NCBI GenBank assembly: GCA_900541505.1
Contig: UQKK01000022.1
Location: 1 to 56,448, forward strand
Reading direction: 5' to 3'
Source: an uncultured Ruminococcus sp.
Lineage (GTDB): Bacteria > Bacillota > Clostridia > Lachnospirales > Lachnospiraceae
Length of the DNA stretch: 56,448 nucleotides
Shown here piece by piece: positions 1 to 8,220 of the stretch. The notes below the pieces were generated by a model. It was not told the origin of the DNA. It ran no database searches and was given only the letters and a program-made list of their open reading frames with translations. How positions within the stretch are numbered: position 1 is the first letter of the stretch; every line of letters begins with the position of its first letter. Position numbers and translations under genes: made by a program.

Positions 1-114
1 CTTCAAAGAAATTTTCAAGGATTGTTGTCTATTGTTCAGTTATCAAGGTTCTGTTGTTTTCTGCTCTCACGAGTCAGCCTAAATATAATATCATTTGTTA
101 CCGTTTTTTGTCAA
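1..114 (-). promoter_or_regulatory. Promoter and leader of a probable rRNA operon running off the left edge
   Basis: On the minus strand there is TTGACA (109-114), an 18-base spacer and TATTAT (85-90). The transcribed leader towards position 1 contains AACCTTGATAACTGAACAAT and then CCTTGAAAATTTC. Such stretches are common in the leaders and spacers of rRNA operons in clostridia. No rRNA gene is inside the window, so the link is inference from leader style, promoter strength and the tRNA gene just upstream. It could instead serve another stable RNA. Confidence 0.5.
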
Positions 115-214
115 GCCATTTTTTAACTTTTTTCAAACTTTTTTGTAACTCATGTTTTACATACTATATTTAGTGTTTTTATGACATCATCCACACAACT
201 CAGTTGTTGACATA

Positions 215-243
215 CAAAAACTACTGGGTTCAGCCAGTAGTTT
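215..243 (-). terminator. Terminator after tRNA-Ser
   Basis: Read on the minus strand, ACTACTGG and CCAGTAGT form an 8-bp stem with a 6-base loop, followed by TTTTTG. It lies 17 bases beyond the 3' end of the tRNA and separates it from the next promoter. Confidence 0.75.
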
Positions 244-259
244 CTGGATAATATCAAAC

Positions 260-346
260 GGAGAAAGAGGGATTTGAACCCTCGCGCCGGTTTCCCGACC
301 TACACCCTTAGCAGGGGCGCCTCTTCAGCCTCTTGAGTATTTCTCC
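260..346 (-). tRNA. tRNA-Ser (anticodon GCU)
   Basis: The minus strand folds as an 87-base class II tRNA. The acceptor stem is GGAGAAA/TTTCTCC. The anticodon loop reads CTGCTAA with anticodon GCT, which decodes AGC/AGU. A long variable arm follows (GTAGGTCGGGAAACCGGCGC region), as expected for serine tRNAs, and the T arm contains GGTTCAAATCC. CCA is not encoded. Confidence 0.95.
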
Positions 347-606
347 TGATTCTGAAAATCACCTGCAGGTCTCTTCTTTTTACGGAAATTGCCTGCAGCA
401 ATTATTCAATTCTGCGATAACGCAAGAATTATTATACTAAAGTGATTTTGCAATGTCAACGGTAAAATGAAAGTTTTCCGCAAAAAATGTCTTCAAAAGA
501 TATGCAGCTCTCCGGTCGGTTTCCTGATTTTAGATTTTTCGTTCTGCCATTTTATTTCTATCATTTTAATTGTAGATATAGAGCTTCCTGCTATCAAACA
601 GTCATT

Positions 607-1329
607 TCACTGTGCCGCCTGAATATTTTCATCTATCGTCTTCTGTATTTCATCATGTACCTGGGCTGCTATCTCTGTTGTTTTCATATCTTTATATTTT
701 TCATAGGTAATCGGAGTCAGAAAATGAACCTGTACTGTCACCTGTGCAGTCGTATTGGTATCAAACGGCTTAAAGGAATCAATCAATGCCACCGGGACAA
801 TCGGACATTTTGCTTTTGTTGCCGCCTTAAAACTTCCGCCTTTGAATTCGCCTATGAGATTACCTCTTTTTGACCTCGTCCCTTCTGCAAAAATCAGATA
901 ATTCCGCCCATTCTTTACTTCTTTTGACACATCTATGATAATCTGCATAGCCTGCCGCACATCTTCTCTGTCAAGCATGTATGCCTTCATGCATGCAAAT
1001 ACCTGTTTCAGGAACTGGATATTAGCTATCTCTTTTTTCGCCACAACAGAAAACGGAACAGGACATGCCTCAAGGATTGCCAGCACATCGTAGAGTCCCT
1101 GGTGATTCGGGTAAAACATAAATCCATTTTCTTTGGGAAGATTCTCTGCCCCATGTACATCAATATGCACGTTTCCGCCCTTATTTGCATGGACCACAAT
1201 CCATTTCAAAAAGTCGTACTGATTTTCCTCTGTATATTTTTCTGTATGCGACGCCCGGTAGCAAAGCCGAATCCACATATACGGCACTAATATAATATTG
1301 CGAAACACCATCAGCAAAATACGTTTCAT
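607..1329 (-). CDS. plsC: 1-acyl-sn-glycerol-3-phosphate acyltransferase
   Basis: The 240-residue protein should transfer an acyl chain to lysophosphatidic acid at the inner membrane face, making phosphatidic acid for phospholipids. It carries the family motifs: NHQGLYD (the H-x4-D catalytic block) near residue 75 and AEGTRS near residue 150. The hydrophobic N-terminus (ILLMVFRNIILVPYMWI) is a likely membrane anchor. ATG at 1329 is chosen over an in-frame TTG at 1335 because it sits 7 bases from AAGGG. It follows the fumarase beta gene by about 30 bases and is probably cotranscribed with it, with no obvious functional link. Confidence 0.88.
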   Translation of the reverse strand: MKRILLMVFRNIILVPYMWIRLCYRASHTEKYTEENQYDFLKWIVVHANKGGNVHIDVHGAENLPKENGFMFYPNHQGLYDVLAILEACPVPFSVVAKKEIANIQFLKQVFACMKAYMLDREDVRQAMQIIIDVSKEVKNGRNYLIFAEGTRSKRGNLIGEFKGGSFKAATKAKCPIVPVALIDSFKPFDTNTTAQVTVQVHFLTPITYEKYKDMKTTEIAAQVHDEIQKTIDENIQAAQ

Positions 1330-1360
1330 TTTCAAGCCCTTCCTGCCATCTTTCTTCTGT

Positions 1361-1915
1361 TTATTCCTCGATACGATATTCCTCTATCGCAGTCTCATAA
1401 AGGTTATTGCCCTGCGAGTCTATGACAACGATTACAGGCAGGTTTTCAACTTCCAGCCTCCGAATCGCCTCTGTACCCAAATCTTCATACGCTATCACTT
1501 CTGATTTTTTGATACATTTGGACAAGAGTGCCCCCGCCCCGCCGACTGCTGCAAAATACACGGAACCATTTCTCATAATTGCATTTATCACTGCCGGGCT
1601 GCGTTTTCCTTTGCCTACCATAGCTCCAAGCCCCAAATCCAACAGCCGTGGCGCATATTTATCCATTCGGCTGGCTGTGGTCGGACCGGCGGACCCGATA
1701 GGGCGGCCTTCCCGCGCCGGCGAAGGTCCCATATAATAGATAATCTGCCCGTTTAAATCGACCGGCAGTTCCCCGCCTTCGTTCAACGTCTCATCCATCC
1801 TTTTATGCGCAGCGTCCCTTGCAGTATAGATTGTACCCGTAATATAGACATAGTCTCCTGCCCGCAGCGTTTTTGCTTCTTCTTTTTCGATAGGTGCTTT
1901 TATATGCCTGTCCAT
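1361..1915 (-). CDS. Fe-S type fumarate hydratase (tartrate dehydratase family), beta subunit
   Basis: This 184-residue protein matches the C-terminal half of class I, oxygen-sensitive fumarases and the TtdB subunit of tartrate dehydratase. Typical stretches are GDYVYITGTIYTARDAAHKR near the start, GPTTASRMDKY in the middle and KCIKKSEVIAYEDLGTEAI near the end. With the alpha subunit at 3692-4537 it should interconvert fumarate and malate; tartrate cannot be excluded by eye. ATG follows AGGAGGG. Unusually, the partner gene is not adjacent: a 1.7-kb membrane-protein gene lies between the two. Confidence 0.88.
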   Translation of the reverse strand: MDRHIKAPIEKEEAKTLRAGDYVYITGTIYTARDAAHKRMDETLNEGGELPVDLNGQIIYYMGPSPAREGRPIGSAGPTTASRMDKYAPRLLDLGLGAMVGKGKRSPAVINAIMRNGSVYFAAVGGAGALLSKCIKKSEVIAYEDLGTEAIRRLEVENLPVIVVIDSQGNNLYETAIEEYRIEE

Positions 1916-1972
1916 AATGCCCTCCTTTTAACCTTTTCCTCTATAAAATATTTCTTTTTTACTTTTTCCATA

Positions 1973-3658
1973 TCATTCCCGGCTCAGAAAATATCCTTCC
2001 AGATATACATCAATGATATCCCCGTCTTCGCCTTCATAATCAATCTGGATAGTAGTCAAAATCAATGTTCCTCTTCCTTCCATCACAATTTCATGATGTT
2101 CTGACAAGTACTCATCAAGGATAATAACGTAATCTTCCGACTTTTCCTGCTCTCTGGCATAGGTCATGTATTGCGTAATGATTTCTTCCAAATCCACTGT
2201 TTCTATTATCTCTTCAGTGTCCATCTGCTGAAGCTTCACACTGCGAAAGGCATTTTCATCTCCATTGGGCTCTATCCAGGCACTGACATGATACAGATGG
2301 GAATACCCCTCTATATTCAATTCATTCAGTCTCACCTCACCTGCGGCATACCTAAGCTTCCCCTGAGCATATCCATCAGAATCATAAGAACCGGAGGCAA
2401 ACTCCTCTATCTCTGCGCACTCCTTTTCTGTATAATTCTGTTCAATATATTTCATCCCGGATGCAGTATTCGACAAATATTCGTATGCTCCGTACATTTT
2501 TCTCTGCTCATTTTCTGTATAAGATACCCCTTCATGATACCGGGATAAAATTGCCTCCTGGCTGTAAACAGATACACTGTACATATTTATAAAAGGGAAA
2601 AGAAGTGATACAATGAGCACCCCCGCTCCCACAAGCAGCATATTTCCGACAGACTTTCTTCTTATTCCATATATGAGGAAATAGATTCCTTCCATAACAA
2701 TCCAGAAAGCGCCCAAATACCTCTGCGGTGTCACCCCGTACTCCCAGATTCGGATTCCTACCGAATACACCTGAAGAAGAAGGAGCGGCAGGAACGTCCA
2801 TGGGATAATCTCAGCCGCTTTCTGCCAAACGCGCCCCTGCTCTTCTTTCATCGCCTGCACCATCGTCCAGGCCGCTGCGCCTGATAAAAAGATATAAGTC
2901 AAAATCGAATAAATCTGATTTGACGGTATATCCCGCAGTGCCAAAATCTTTACTACATAAATATAAACAATCAAAAGCTGTATCCCTGTAAGAGGAAACA
3001 GAATGTATTTTACTAAAACCTTAATAAACCGCTCCGCTCTCATAGCAGTATGGTTCAGCGAAATCAACCAGGACGGAATATAAAAAAATCCTGTAATAAA
3101 CACCAGCACCCGCATGATAAGTGCGGAATAGGTATAATCATCTATGAGCAAAATGCATATGATAGCGGTGACAATCAGCGAACTGACAGTAAGAATACTA
3201 TACGCAATATGCATTTTTATCAGATTAGAAAATACCTTCAGCATATACTGCGGCAGCGACAGCTTTGACTGCCGCCAGCACATGTAAACTCCACAGATTA
3301 AAAGGACAGCTATATACACGGTTCTTATGCGGACAGACAACGCATCTCCCGAAAGGCTTTCGCTTTCTGCCGTATATTTTCCATATGCAAGCAGCAGGGA
3401 TACCGCCGTCGATATAGCTATTTTTACAGCTTTTTCCCATCGCCTTTTAAAATACAGCGTTTCACTGAAAAAGAATCCGATTCCTGCATAGACGAAAAAA
3501 GGGAGGAGCAAATGCTTGATTTCCATCTGCTCCGATTCCAGGAAAATAATCTCAAGAATTGTCCACATTCCCACAGCTGCTACAGTAAACGGATATTTCT
3601 GCAGCATGCCCCGAATTTCATATGCCGAACGGTTCCATACATCTCTCAGCTTTCCCAT
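1973..3658 (-). CDS. DUF4153-like integral membrane protein
   Basis: The 561-residue protein has about ten hydrophobic segments over its first 370 residues and a charged, soluble C-terminal part of about 190 residues rich in Glu, Asp and Tyr. The arrangement resembles DUF4153 proteins of Firmicutes, whose function I do not know. Start: ATG at 3658 (a GTG at 3664 is possible), downstream of GGAGAAG. The gene lies in tight spacing between the fumarase alpha gene (33 bases upstream) and beta gene (57 bases downstream), so it is probably in the same transcript. I see no enzymatic motif. Confidence 0.7.
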   Translation of the reverse strand: MGKLRDVWNRSAYEIRGMLQKYPFTVAAVGMWTILEIIFLESEQMEIKHLLLPFFVYAGIGFFFSETLYFKRRWEKAVKIAISTAVSLLLAYGKYTAESESLSGDALSVRIRTVYIAVLLICGVYMCWRQSKLSLPQYMLKVFSNLIKMHIAYSILTVSSLIVTAIICILLIDDYTYSALIMRVLVFITGFFYIPSWLISLNHTAMRAERFIKVLVKYILFPLTGIQLLIVYIYVVKILALRDIPSNQIYSILTYIFLSGAAAWTMVQAMKEEQGRVWQKAAEIIPWTFLPLLLLQVYSVGIRIWEYGVTPQRYLGAFWIVMEGIYFLIYGIRRKSVGNMLLVGAGVLIVSLLFPFINMYSVSVYSQEAILSRYHEGVSYTENEQRKMYGAYEYLSNTASGMKYIEQNYTEKECAEIEEFASGSYDSDGYAQGKLRYAAGEVRLNELNIEGYSHLYHVSAWIEPNGDENAFRSVKLQQMDTEEIIETVDLEEIITQYMTYAREQEKSEDYVIILDEYLSEHHEIVMEGRGTLILTTIQIDYEGEDGDIIDVYLEGYFLSRE

Positions 3659-3691
3659 AATCACTCTTCTCCATGTGCAGGTATCTGGTTA

Positions 3692-4537
3692 CTACAGCTC
3701 CCGAACTACATGGCGGTTTACATGACAGCAGATATTGACCCCAACAGGAAGTCCTGCTATATGAGTCGGATAGGTGTTGACATGCACTGCCAGCGCAGTG
3801 ACTGTACCGCCCAGGCCTCCCGGTCCGATACCGAGATGGTTTATCTTCATCAGAAGTTCCTCTTCTAATTCTTTTACCCAGGGAATCTCTGAGTGAGCGC
3901 CGGTCTCACGGGTCAACGCTTCTTTTGCCATGAGTGCGCACTTCTCAAATGTTCCGCCTATTCCCACACCTATCACCATAGGCGGACAGGCATTGGGGCC
4001 TGCATCCTTTACCGCAGTGAGCACCGCCTGTCTGACTCCCTCTATCCCCTCAGCGGGCTTCAGCATAAAGACCCTGCTCATATTTTCACTGCCAAATCCT
4101 TTGGGGGCAACTTTTATCTTTACTTTGTCTCCGCTTACGATTTTCGTATGGATAACTGCCGGTGTATTATCTTTTGTATTTTCCCGCACAATCGGGTCGC
4201 CCACCACAGATTTCCTCAGATATCCTTCTGTGTATCCCCGGCGAACGCCTTCATTCACTGCCTCTTCGAGACTGCCGCCCTCCAGATGTACGTCCTGTCC
4301 GATTTCAAGAAACACAACTGCCATCCCCGTATCCTGGCAAATAGGAATCATATCTTCTGCCGCAATCTGGAGATTTTCCTGAAGCTGTCCTAAAATCTGT
4401 TTTCCCAGCGGTGCTTTTTCCTCCTCATGTGCGCGCTTCATCGCAGCGTCCATATCCGCAGAAAGATAATGGTTCGCCTCTATGCACATCTCTTTGATAT
4501 TTTCTGTTATCTGCTTTACATCAACTGTCCGAATCAT
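3692..4537 (-). CDS. Fe-S type fumarate hydratase (tartrate dehydratase family), alpha subunit
   Basis: The 281-residue protein corresponds to the N-terminal, cluster-binding half of class I fumarase/TtdA. Family hallmarks are PICQDTGMAVVF near residue 65, the GFGSENMSR segment near residue 148, and CPPMVIGVGIGGTFEKCALMAKEAL near residue 185. Cys residues in the first two of the three Cys-containing blocks (ICQDTG, NACPP, EKCA) are expected to hold the 4Fe-4S cluster. It needs the beta subunit (1361-1915) for activity. ATG follows GAAGG by about 8 bases. It is the first gene of a run that reads alpha, DUF4153, beta, plsC. Confidence 0.88.
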   Translation of the reverse strand: MIRTVDVKQITENIKEMCIEANHYLSADMDAAMKRAHEEEKAPLGKQILGQLQENLQIAAEDMIPICQDTGMAVVFLEIGQDVHLEGGSLEEAVNEGVRRGYTEGYLRKSVVGDPIVRENTKDNTPAVIHTKIVSGDKVKIKVAPKGFGSENMSRVFMLKPAEGIEGVRQAVLTAVKDAGPNACPPMVIGVGIGGTFEKCALMAKEALTRETGAHSEIPWVKELEEELLMKINHLGIGPGGLGGTVTALAVHVNTYPTHIAGLPVGVNICCHVNRHVVREL

Positions 4538-4662
4538 TTTTAAACCTTCTTTTCTTCATAATCCACTGCTTTTTCATGAAATACTTTCTTCTGACTTTCA
4601 TATGTTGCCGTTCAGCCTGCGCCATGCGTAAAACAGCACTGCGTTAATTGACGACTATCATA

Positions 4663-5151
4663 TCAAAGCCGAATTTTAACTTCTCTGTCTGTACGCAGAT
4701 ATTTCCGGTAGTGAACCCCGGAAGCATCCATCATCCTCTTAGAAGCAATCACACTTGGAGTATCGGCATATTTATCACAGTCGTAAATGACCTCTTTGAT
4801 ACCTGACTGGATGATTGCCTTGGCACATTCATTGCATGGGAACAGCGATACATACAGCTTCGCCCCTTCCAGGCTCCCTCCGTTATAGTTCAGAATAGCA
4901 TTCAGTTCACTGTGCGTGGAATATACATACTTTGTAGAAAGAGGGTCCTCCCCCTCCCGCGCCCAGGGAAATTCGTCATCTGAGCAGCCGATGGGAAAGC
5001 CATTGTACCCCATAGAAAGGATTTTATTGTCTTTGCTAACGATACAACAGCCGACCTGTGTATTCGGGTCTTTGGACCGCATCCCGGCGAGCAGCGCTAC
5101 TCCCATAAAATATTCATCCCAGGATAAATAATCTTTTCTCTTATCAGACAT
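4663..5151 (-). CDS. comEB: dCMP deaminase (ComEB-like)
   Basis: The 162-residue zinc enzyme should convert dCMP to dUMP, feeding dTMP synthesis. The zinc and proton-shuttle motif reads HSELNAI (His and catalytic Glu), followed by PCNECAK with the two zinc Cys. An early segment, DPNTQVGCCIV, is typical of deoxycytidylate deaminases. ATG follows AAAAGGAGGAG. It lies about 30 bases downstream of upp, so both genes are in a pyrimidine-salvage context, similar to the comEB/upp neighbourhoods of other Firmicutes. Confidence 0.9.
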   Translation of the reverse strand: MSDKRKDYLSWDEYFMGVALLAGMRSKDPNTQVGCCIVSKDNKILSMGYNGFPIGCSDDEFPWAREGEDPLSTKYVYSTHSELNAILNYNGGSLEGAKLYVSLFPCNECAKAIIQSGIKEVIYDCDKYADTPSVIASKRMMDASGVHYRKYLRTDREVKIRL

Positions 5152-5179
5152 CCGAATCTCCTCCTTTTACTTCTTGTCT

Positions 5180-5809
5180 CTATTTCGTTCCGAATATACG
5201 GTCCCCCGCATCCCCCAGACCCGGAACAATATAGGCGTGTTCATTTAATTTTTCATCTAAAGCTCCAATATATAAATCCACATCCGGATGCTCTTCCTGC
5301 ATTTTCTTCACACCCTCCGGCGCTGCGATGATACAAAGGAAACGGATATGTTTAATCCCCTTTTCTTTCAACATGTGTATGGCTGCTGTACTCGAACCGC
5401 CTGTTGCCAGCATAGGGTCTACCACAAAAACCTCTCTCTCCTGGCAGTCAGCAGGAAGTTTGCAATAATACTCGACAGGCTTTAAAGTCTCCGGGTCGCG
5501 GTACAATCCGATATGTCCCACCTTCGCCGCAGGAATTAAGGAAAGGATGCCGTCCACCATCCCAAGACCCGCCCTGAGTATCGGGATTACTGCCAGTTTC
5601 TTTCCTGTCAGTTCTTTCCCCCATGTTTCTGCGATTGGTGTTTTAATCTTCACGTCTTTTAATTTTAAATCCCTCGTTGCCTCATAACACATCAGCCCCG
5701 CAATCTCGCTTATCACTTCCCGAAACTCTTTTGTGCCTACATCCTCTCTCCTGATGTAACTAATCTTGTGCTGAATCAGCGGATGCTCCATCACATGAAT
5801 CTTTGACAT
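5180..5809 (-). CDS. upp: Uracil phosphoribosyltransferase
   Basis: The 209-residue protein salvages uracil by joining it to PRPP to give UMP. The PRPP-binding loop VFVVDPMLATGGSSTAAIHM and the uracil-binding C-terminal stretch YIVPGLGDAGDRIFG are both present, as is the conserved PILRAGLGM. The length is normal for the family. The start overlaps the stop of the preceding gene as TAATG, and its AGGAGG site lies inside that gene, so translation is probably coupled to the TsaC fusion. Confidence 0.95.
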   Translation of the reverse strand: MSKIHVMEHPLIQHKISYIRREDVGTKEFREVISEIAGLMCYEATRDLKLKDVKIKTPIAETWGKELTGKKLAVIPILRAGLGMVDGILSLIPAAKVGHIGLYRDPETLKPVEYYCKLPADCQEREVFVVDPMLATGGSSTAAIHMLKEKGIKHIRFLCIIAAPEGVKKMQEEHPDVDLYIGALDEKLNEHAYIVPGLGDAGDRIFGTK

Positions 5810-7344
5810 TATTCTCCTCCTTTTGTATATGAATTCAATTTCTTTGTCAACTTATTAATTAATTCAGATATAATTTCATAACATTCCCCATACGCTGTCA
5901 AAGGTTGTCCGTAAGGATTGGGTATCTCCATGGATACCCCTGTAAATTCGCTGAGAGTATAGACTTCAGCAATATTTTGATATTCCGACAATATCTTTTT
6001 CTTATGGCTTTCCTCGATAGTTAAAATCAACGTATCTTCTTGTAAATCTTCTTGTTTTAATTGACAAGAAAAATGTTTCTCCAAACTCATCTGAGCGCTT
6101 TTCATGATTGCCTCTGTTTTCTGATTGAGCGGTTCCTGAAATAAAACAATCAACCCTCTTGAATCAATCACATATTCCTGCTCCAAATCCTGCGTGCGCA
6201 GCAATTCAGCCGCCATGGGACCCCTGCTCGTGTCCGTACTGCTGACAAAAATAATTCTGCGGTATTTCTGCTCTTTTACAATCGCCGATGCCGCAAGGCG
6301 CAGATGTCCCGCTGCTTTCTCCAAACGATTCATGATAGCTTTTCCTATCCCTTGCATGGCAAATGACTCACTGTATATGACATCTACCTTTTCCTCATCG
6401 AACTCCCGCAGAATACGATATAGGTTTTTAGCAATCGTTTTCTCATTTTCCCGCGTCCCAATATTTTTTACAATTCCGTACCGGTAAAACGGCGTCGTCT
6501 CACTGGTCGCGATAATGCCTACAGACTCTCCCTTGCGGTGTCCCTCATATGCAAGCTGGCGTATGGCAAGAACCTCTTCCCTTAAGTCGCCTTCTACAAT
6601 GATTAATTTTGCATTGGGAGCATAATGCCGGTACTTCATCCCCGGTGCTTTCGGAGGCTGGCTGCTCTCACTGCCCAGAAGAGTCTCATCTACGCTGACT
6701 GTACCGATGGCTTCTTCAAACATATCTGCCGTGATTGCTCCGGGTCTCAGAATCATCGGCGGACTTACCGTCATATCCAGAATCGTAGATTCCAGACCAA
6801 TGTCCACGCTTCCTCCGTCCAGAATCATATCTATCTTCCCTGCCAGGTCCTCCTCCACATGCTCCGCTGTCGTAGGACTGGGGCGTCCGGAGGTATTGGC
6901 GCTGGGCGCAGATACAAATCCGCCTGCTGCCGCAATGAGACTCATCGCGATGGGGTCGCTCGGCATACGCACTGCAACCGTATCGAGTCCGCCCGTCGTT
7001 CCGTACGGCACGATGCTGCTCTTTTCAAAAATCATAGTCAGCGGCCCCGGCCAGAAACGGCTCATCAGCGTCTCTGTCTCCGGCGGAATATTAACCGCAA
7101 TCTTCTTGAGGTCTTCCTTGTCCGCAATATGCACAATCAGCGGATTGTCTGACGGACGACCTTTCGCCGCATATGTTTTTTTCGCTGCCTCCTCATCCAG
7201 TGCATTGGCTCCCAGACCATAGACTGTCTCTGTGGGAAACGCGACAAGTCCGCCGCTTTTTAAGATTTCTCCCGCTTCCTGTATCACGGATTCCTCTATT
7301 TTATTTTTATCGATTTTTCTGATTTTTGTCTCCATACGTCTCAT
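5809..7344 (-). CDS. tsaC: Threonylcarbamoyl-AMP synthase (TsaC/Sua5) fused to a degenerate low-molecular-weight phosphatase domain
   Basis: Residues about 1-350 form a full Sua5-type enzyme: YrdC core (FPTETVYGLG, SAPSANTSGRPSPT) plus the Sua5 extension (PGMKYRHYAPNAKL onwards). It makes threonylcarbamoyl-AMP for tRNA t6A37. Residues about 360-500 align with LMW protein phosphatases such as YwlE. In that domain the catalytic loop reads FVSSTDTSRGPMA where the family has VCxGNxCRSPMA, so the nucleophilic Cys is Ser; the late Asp-Pro acid is Asn-Pro. Phosphatase activity is therefore not expected. B. subtilis has separate ywlC and ywlE genes near upp, so the fusion recalls that order. Start: first Met at 7344, or Met4 at 7335; no clear ribosome site. 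Confidence 0.85.
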   Translation of the reverse strand: MRRMETKIRKIDKNKIEESVIQEAGEILKSGGLVAFPTETVYGLGANALDEEAAKKTYAAKGRPSDNPLIVHIADKEDLKKIAVNIPPETETLMSRFWPGPLTMIFEKSSIVPYGTTGGLDTVAVRMPSDPIAMSLIAAAGGFVSAPSANTSGRPSPTTAEHVEEDLAGKIDMILDGGSVDIGLESTILDMTVSPPMILRPGAITADMFEEAIGTVSVDETLLGSESSQPPKAPGMKYRHYAPNAKLIIVEGDLREEVLAIRQLAYEGHRKGESVGIIATSETTPFYRYGIVKNIGTRENEKTIAKNLYRILREFDEEKVDVIYSESFAMQGIGKAIMNRLEKAAGHLRLAASAIVKEQKYRRIIFVSSTDTSRGPMAAELLRTQDLEQEYVIDSRGLIVLFQEPLNQKTEAIMKSAQMSLEKHFSCQLKQEDLQEDTLILTIEESHKKKILSEYQNIAEVYTLSEFTGVSMEIPNPYGQPLTAYGECYEIISELINKLTKKLNSYTKGGE

Positions 7345-7348
7345 TATA
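7343..7348 (-). promoter_or_regulatory. Extended -10 promoter abutting the tsaC start
   Basis: TGGTATAAT on the minus strand is a TG-n-TATAAT extended -10 box. Transcription about 7 bases downstream would begin almost exactly at the ATG of Met4 (7335), giving a leaderless or near-leaderless message. No good -35 box is seen (T-rich at 7366-7371) and the start lacks a ribosome site. The gene could alternatively be read from upstream cwlD. Confidence 0.35.
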
Positions 7349-7411
7349 CCATTATCTGTATTAAAAAAAAACTCCTTTATCCGCCACGAAAAACAATCCG
7401 CTTTTATCGGC

Positions 7412-7453
7412 TGTTACTATTCACTGCCAATTTGGAGTCGGCTGTGAATAACA
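7412..7453 (-). terminator. Inverted repeat between cwlD and tsaC
   Basis: GTTATTCACAGCC and a near-complement ending GTGAATAGTAAC flank a 15-base centre directly behind the cwlD stop. It resembles a terminator or mRNA end structure, but the T run is poor, so the call is tentative. Confidence 0.4.
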
Positions 7454-7454
7454 A

Positions 7455-8153
7455 CTATCTGCTTTCAAGATACTTGACGACACCTTCTGCAATTGCCTCT
7501 GCCACCGCCTGCTGATATTCCTCTGTTGCCAGTTTCTCCGCCTCTTCATAATTACTCAAAAAACCGCACTCCATTATGACAACAGGAACTTCCGTCTTTT
7601 TCAGCAGATAATATGTATCATTCGCCTTAGCCTCCCGCGTCCCCTGTTCGTCCACGGATTCCATAGCCTTTTGTATCATCCCAGCAGCCGATTTCGCCTC
7701 CGCGGAATGTGTAAAATAGAATGCCTGCGAACCGTGGACCGAAGCTTCGTGATAGCTGTTTTGATGAATGCTCACCGTAAGGTCCGGCGCGGAATCATTG
7801 ATAATGCTTACGCGCTCTTTCAAATCCTCCGTCTGCGTATCTCCAAGCCTTTCATCATCCTCTCTTGTCATCACCACCTCGATATCCCGCTTCTCCAATT
7901 CATTTTTCAATGCAGCGGCAATCTTCAGATTGATATCCTTTTCCAGCACCTCATTTGTTCCCACCTTCCCCGAATCTTTTCCCCCGTGTCCTGCGTCTAC
8001 AATAACCAAAGGTGCATTTCTGCTCTTAGCATTTCCTGCTGTTGCTTCCCCTCTCTCCATATGGTCATATAACGCCTCTCCACCGAAGGCACAGCCAATG
8101 ATGAGACAAAAAAGAAACATAATCGCTCCAATTATCTTTATTTTTTCCCGCAA
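7455..8153 (-). CDS. cwlD: N-acetylmuramoyl-L-alanine amidase, CwlD type
   Basis: The 232-residue protein has an N-terminal hydrophobic segment (IIGAIMFLFCLIIGCAFGG) and an Amidase_3 catalytic domain with zinc ligands in VDAGHGGKDSG, the Glu in the DINLKIA region, SIHQNS and the catalytic Glu of VIMECGFLSN. CwlD trims muramic acid side chains in the spore cortex so that muramic-delta-lactam can form, which germination enzymes need. The start codon is TTG at 8153, 7 bases from GGAGG; an ATG at 8160 is out of frame. The ribosome site sits in the terminator hairpin of the upstream GH18 gene. Confidence 0.85.
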   Translation of the reverse strand: MREKIKIIGAIMFLFCLIIGCAFGGEALYDHMERGEATAGNAKSRNAPLVIVDAGHGGKDSGKVGTNEVLEKDINLKIAAALKNELEKRDIEVVMTREDDERLGDTQTEDLKERVSIINDSAPDLTVSIHQNSYHEASVHGSQAFYFTHSAEAKSAAGMIQKAMESVDEQGTREAKANDTYYLLKKTEVPVVIMECGFLSNYEEAEKLATEEYQQAVAEAIAEGVVKYLESR

Positions 8154-8157
8154 AAAA

Positions 8158-8202
8158 CATCCTCCTTTCCATATATATGTAATATATGCGAAAGAAGGAT
8201 GT
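8158..8202 (-). terminator. Hairpin that is both GH18 terminator and cwlD ribosome-site mask
   Basis: On the minus strand ACATCCT pairs with AGGATGT and CTTTC with GAAAG around an AT-rich centre, followed by TTTTTTG. This is a plausible intrinsic terminator 20 bases after the GH18 stop. Its 3' arm contains GGAGG, the cwlD ribosome site, and its U run overlaps the TTG start. The loop side carries CATATATTA (8180-8188), which resembles the -10 box of sporulation sigma factors; that reading is inference. Confidence 0.6.
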
Positions 8203-8220
8203 CTCTTTCACTTACTTCTT

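Noticed and set aside
8158..8160. ATG start for cwlD at 8160
   Set aside because: It is in another frame; TTG at 8153 fits the protein and the ribosome site.
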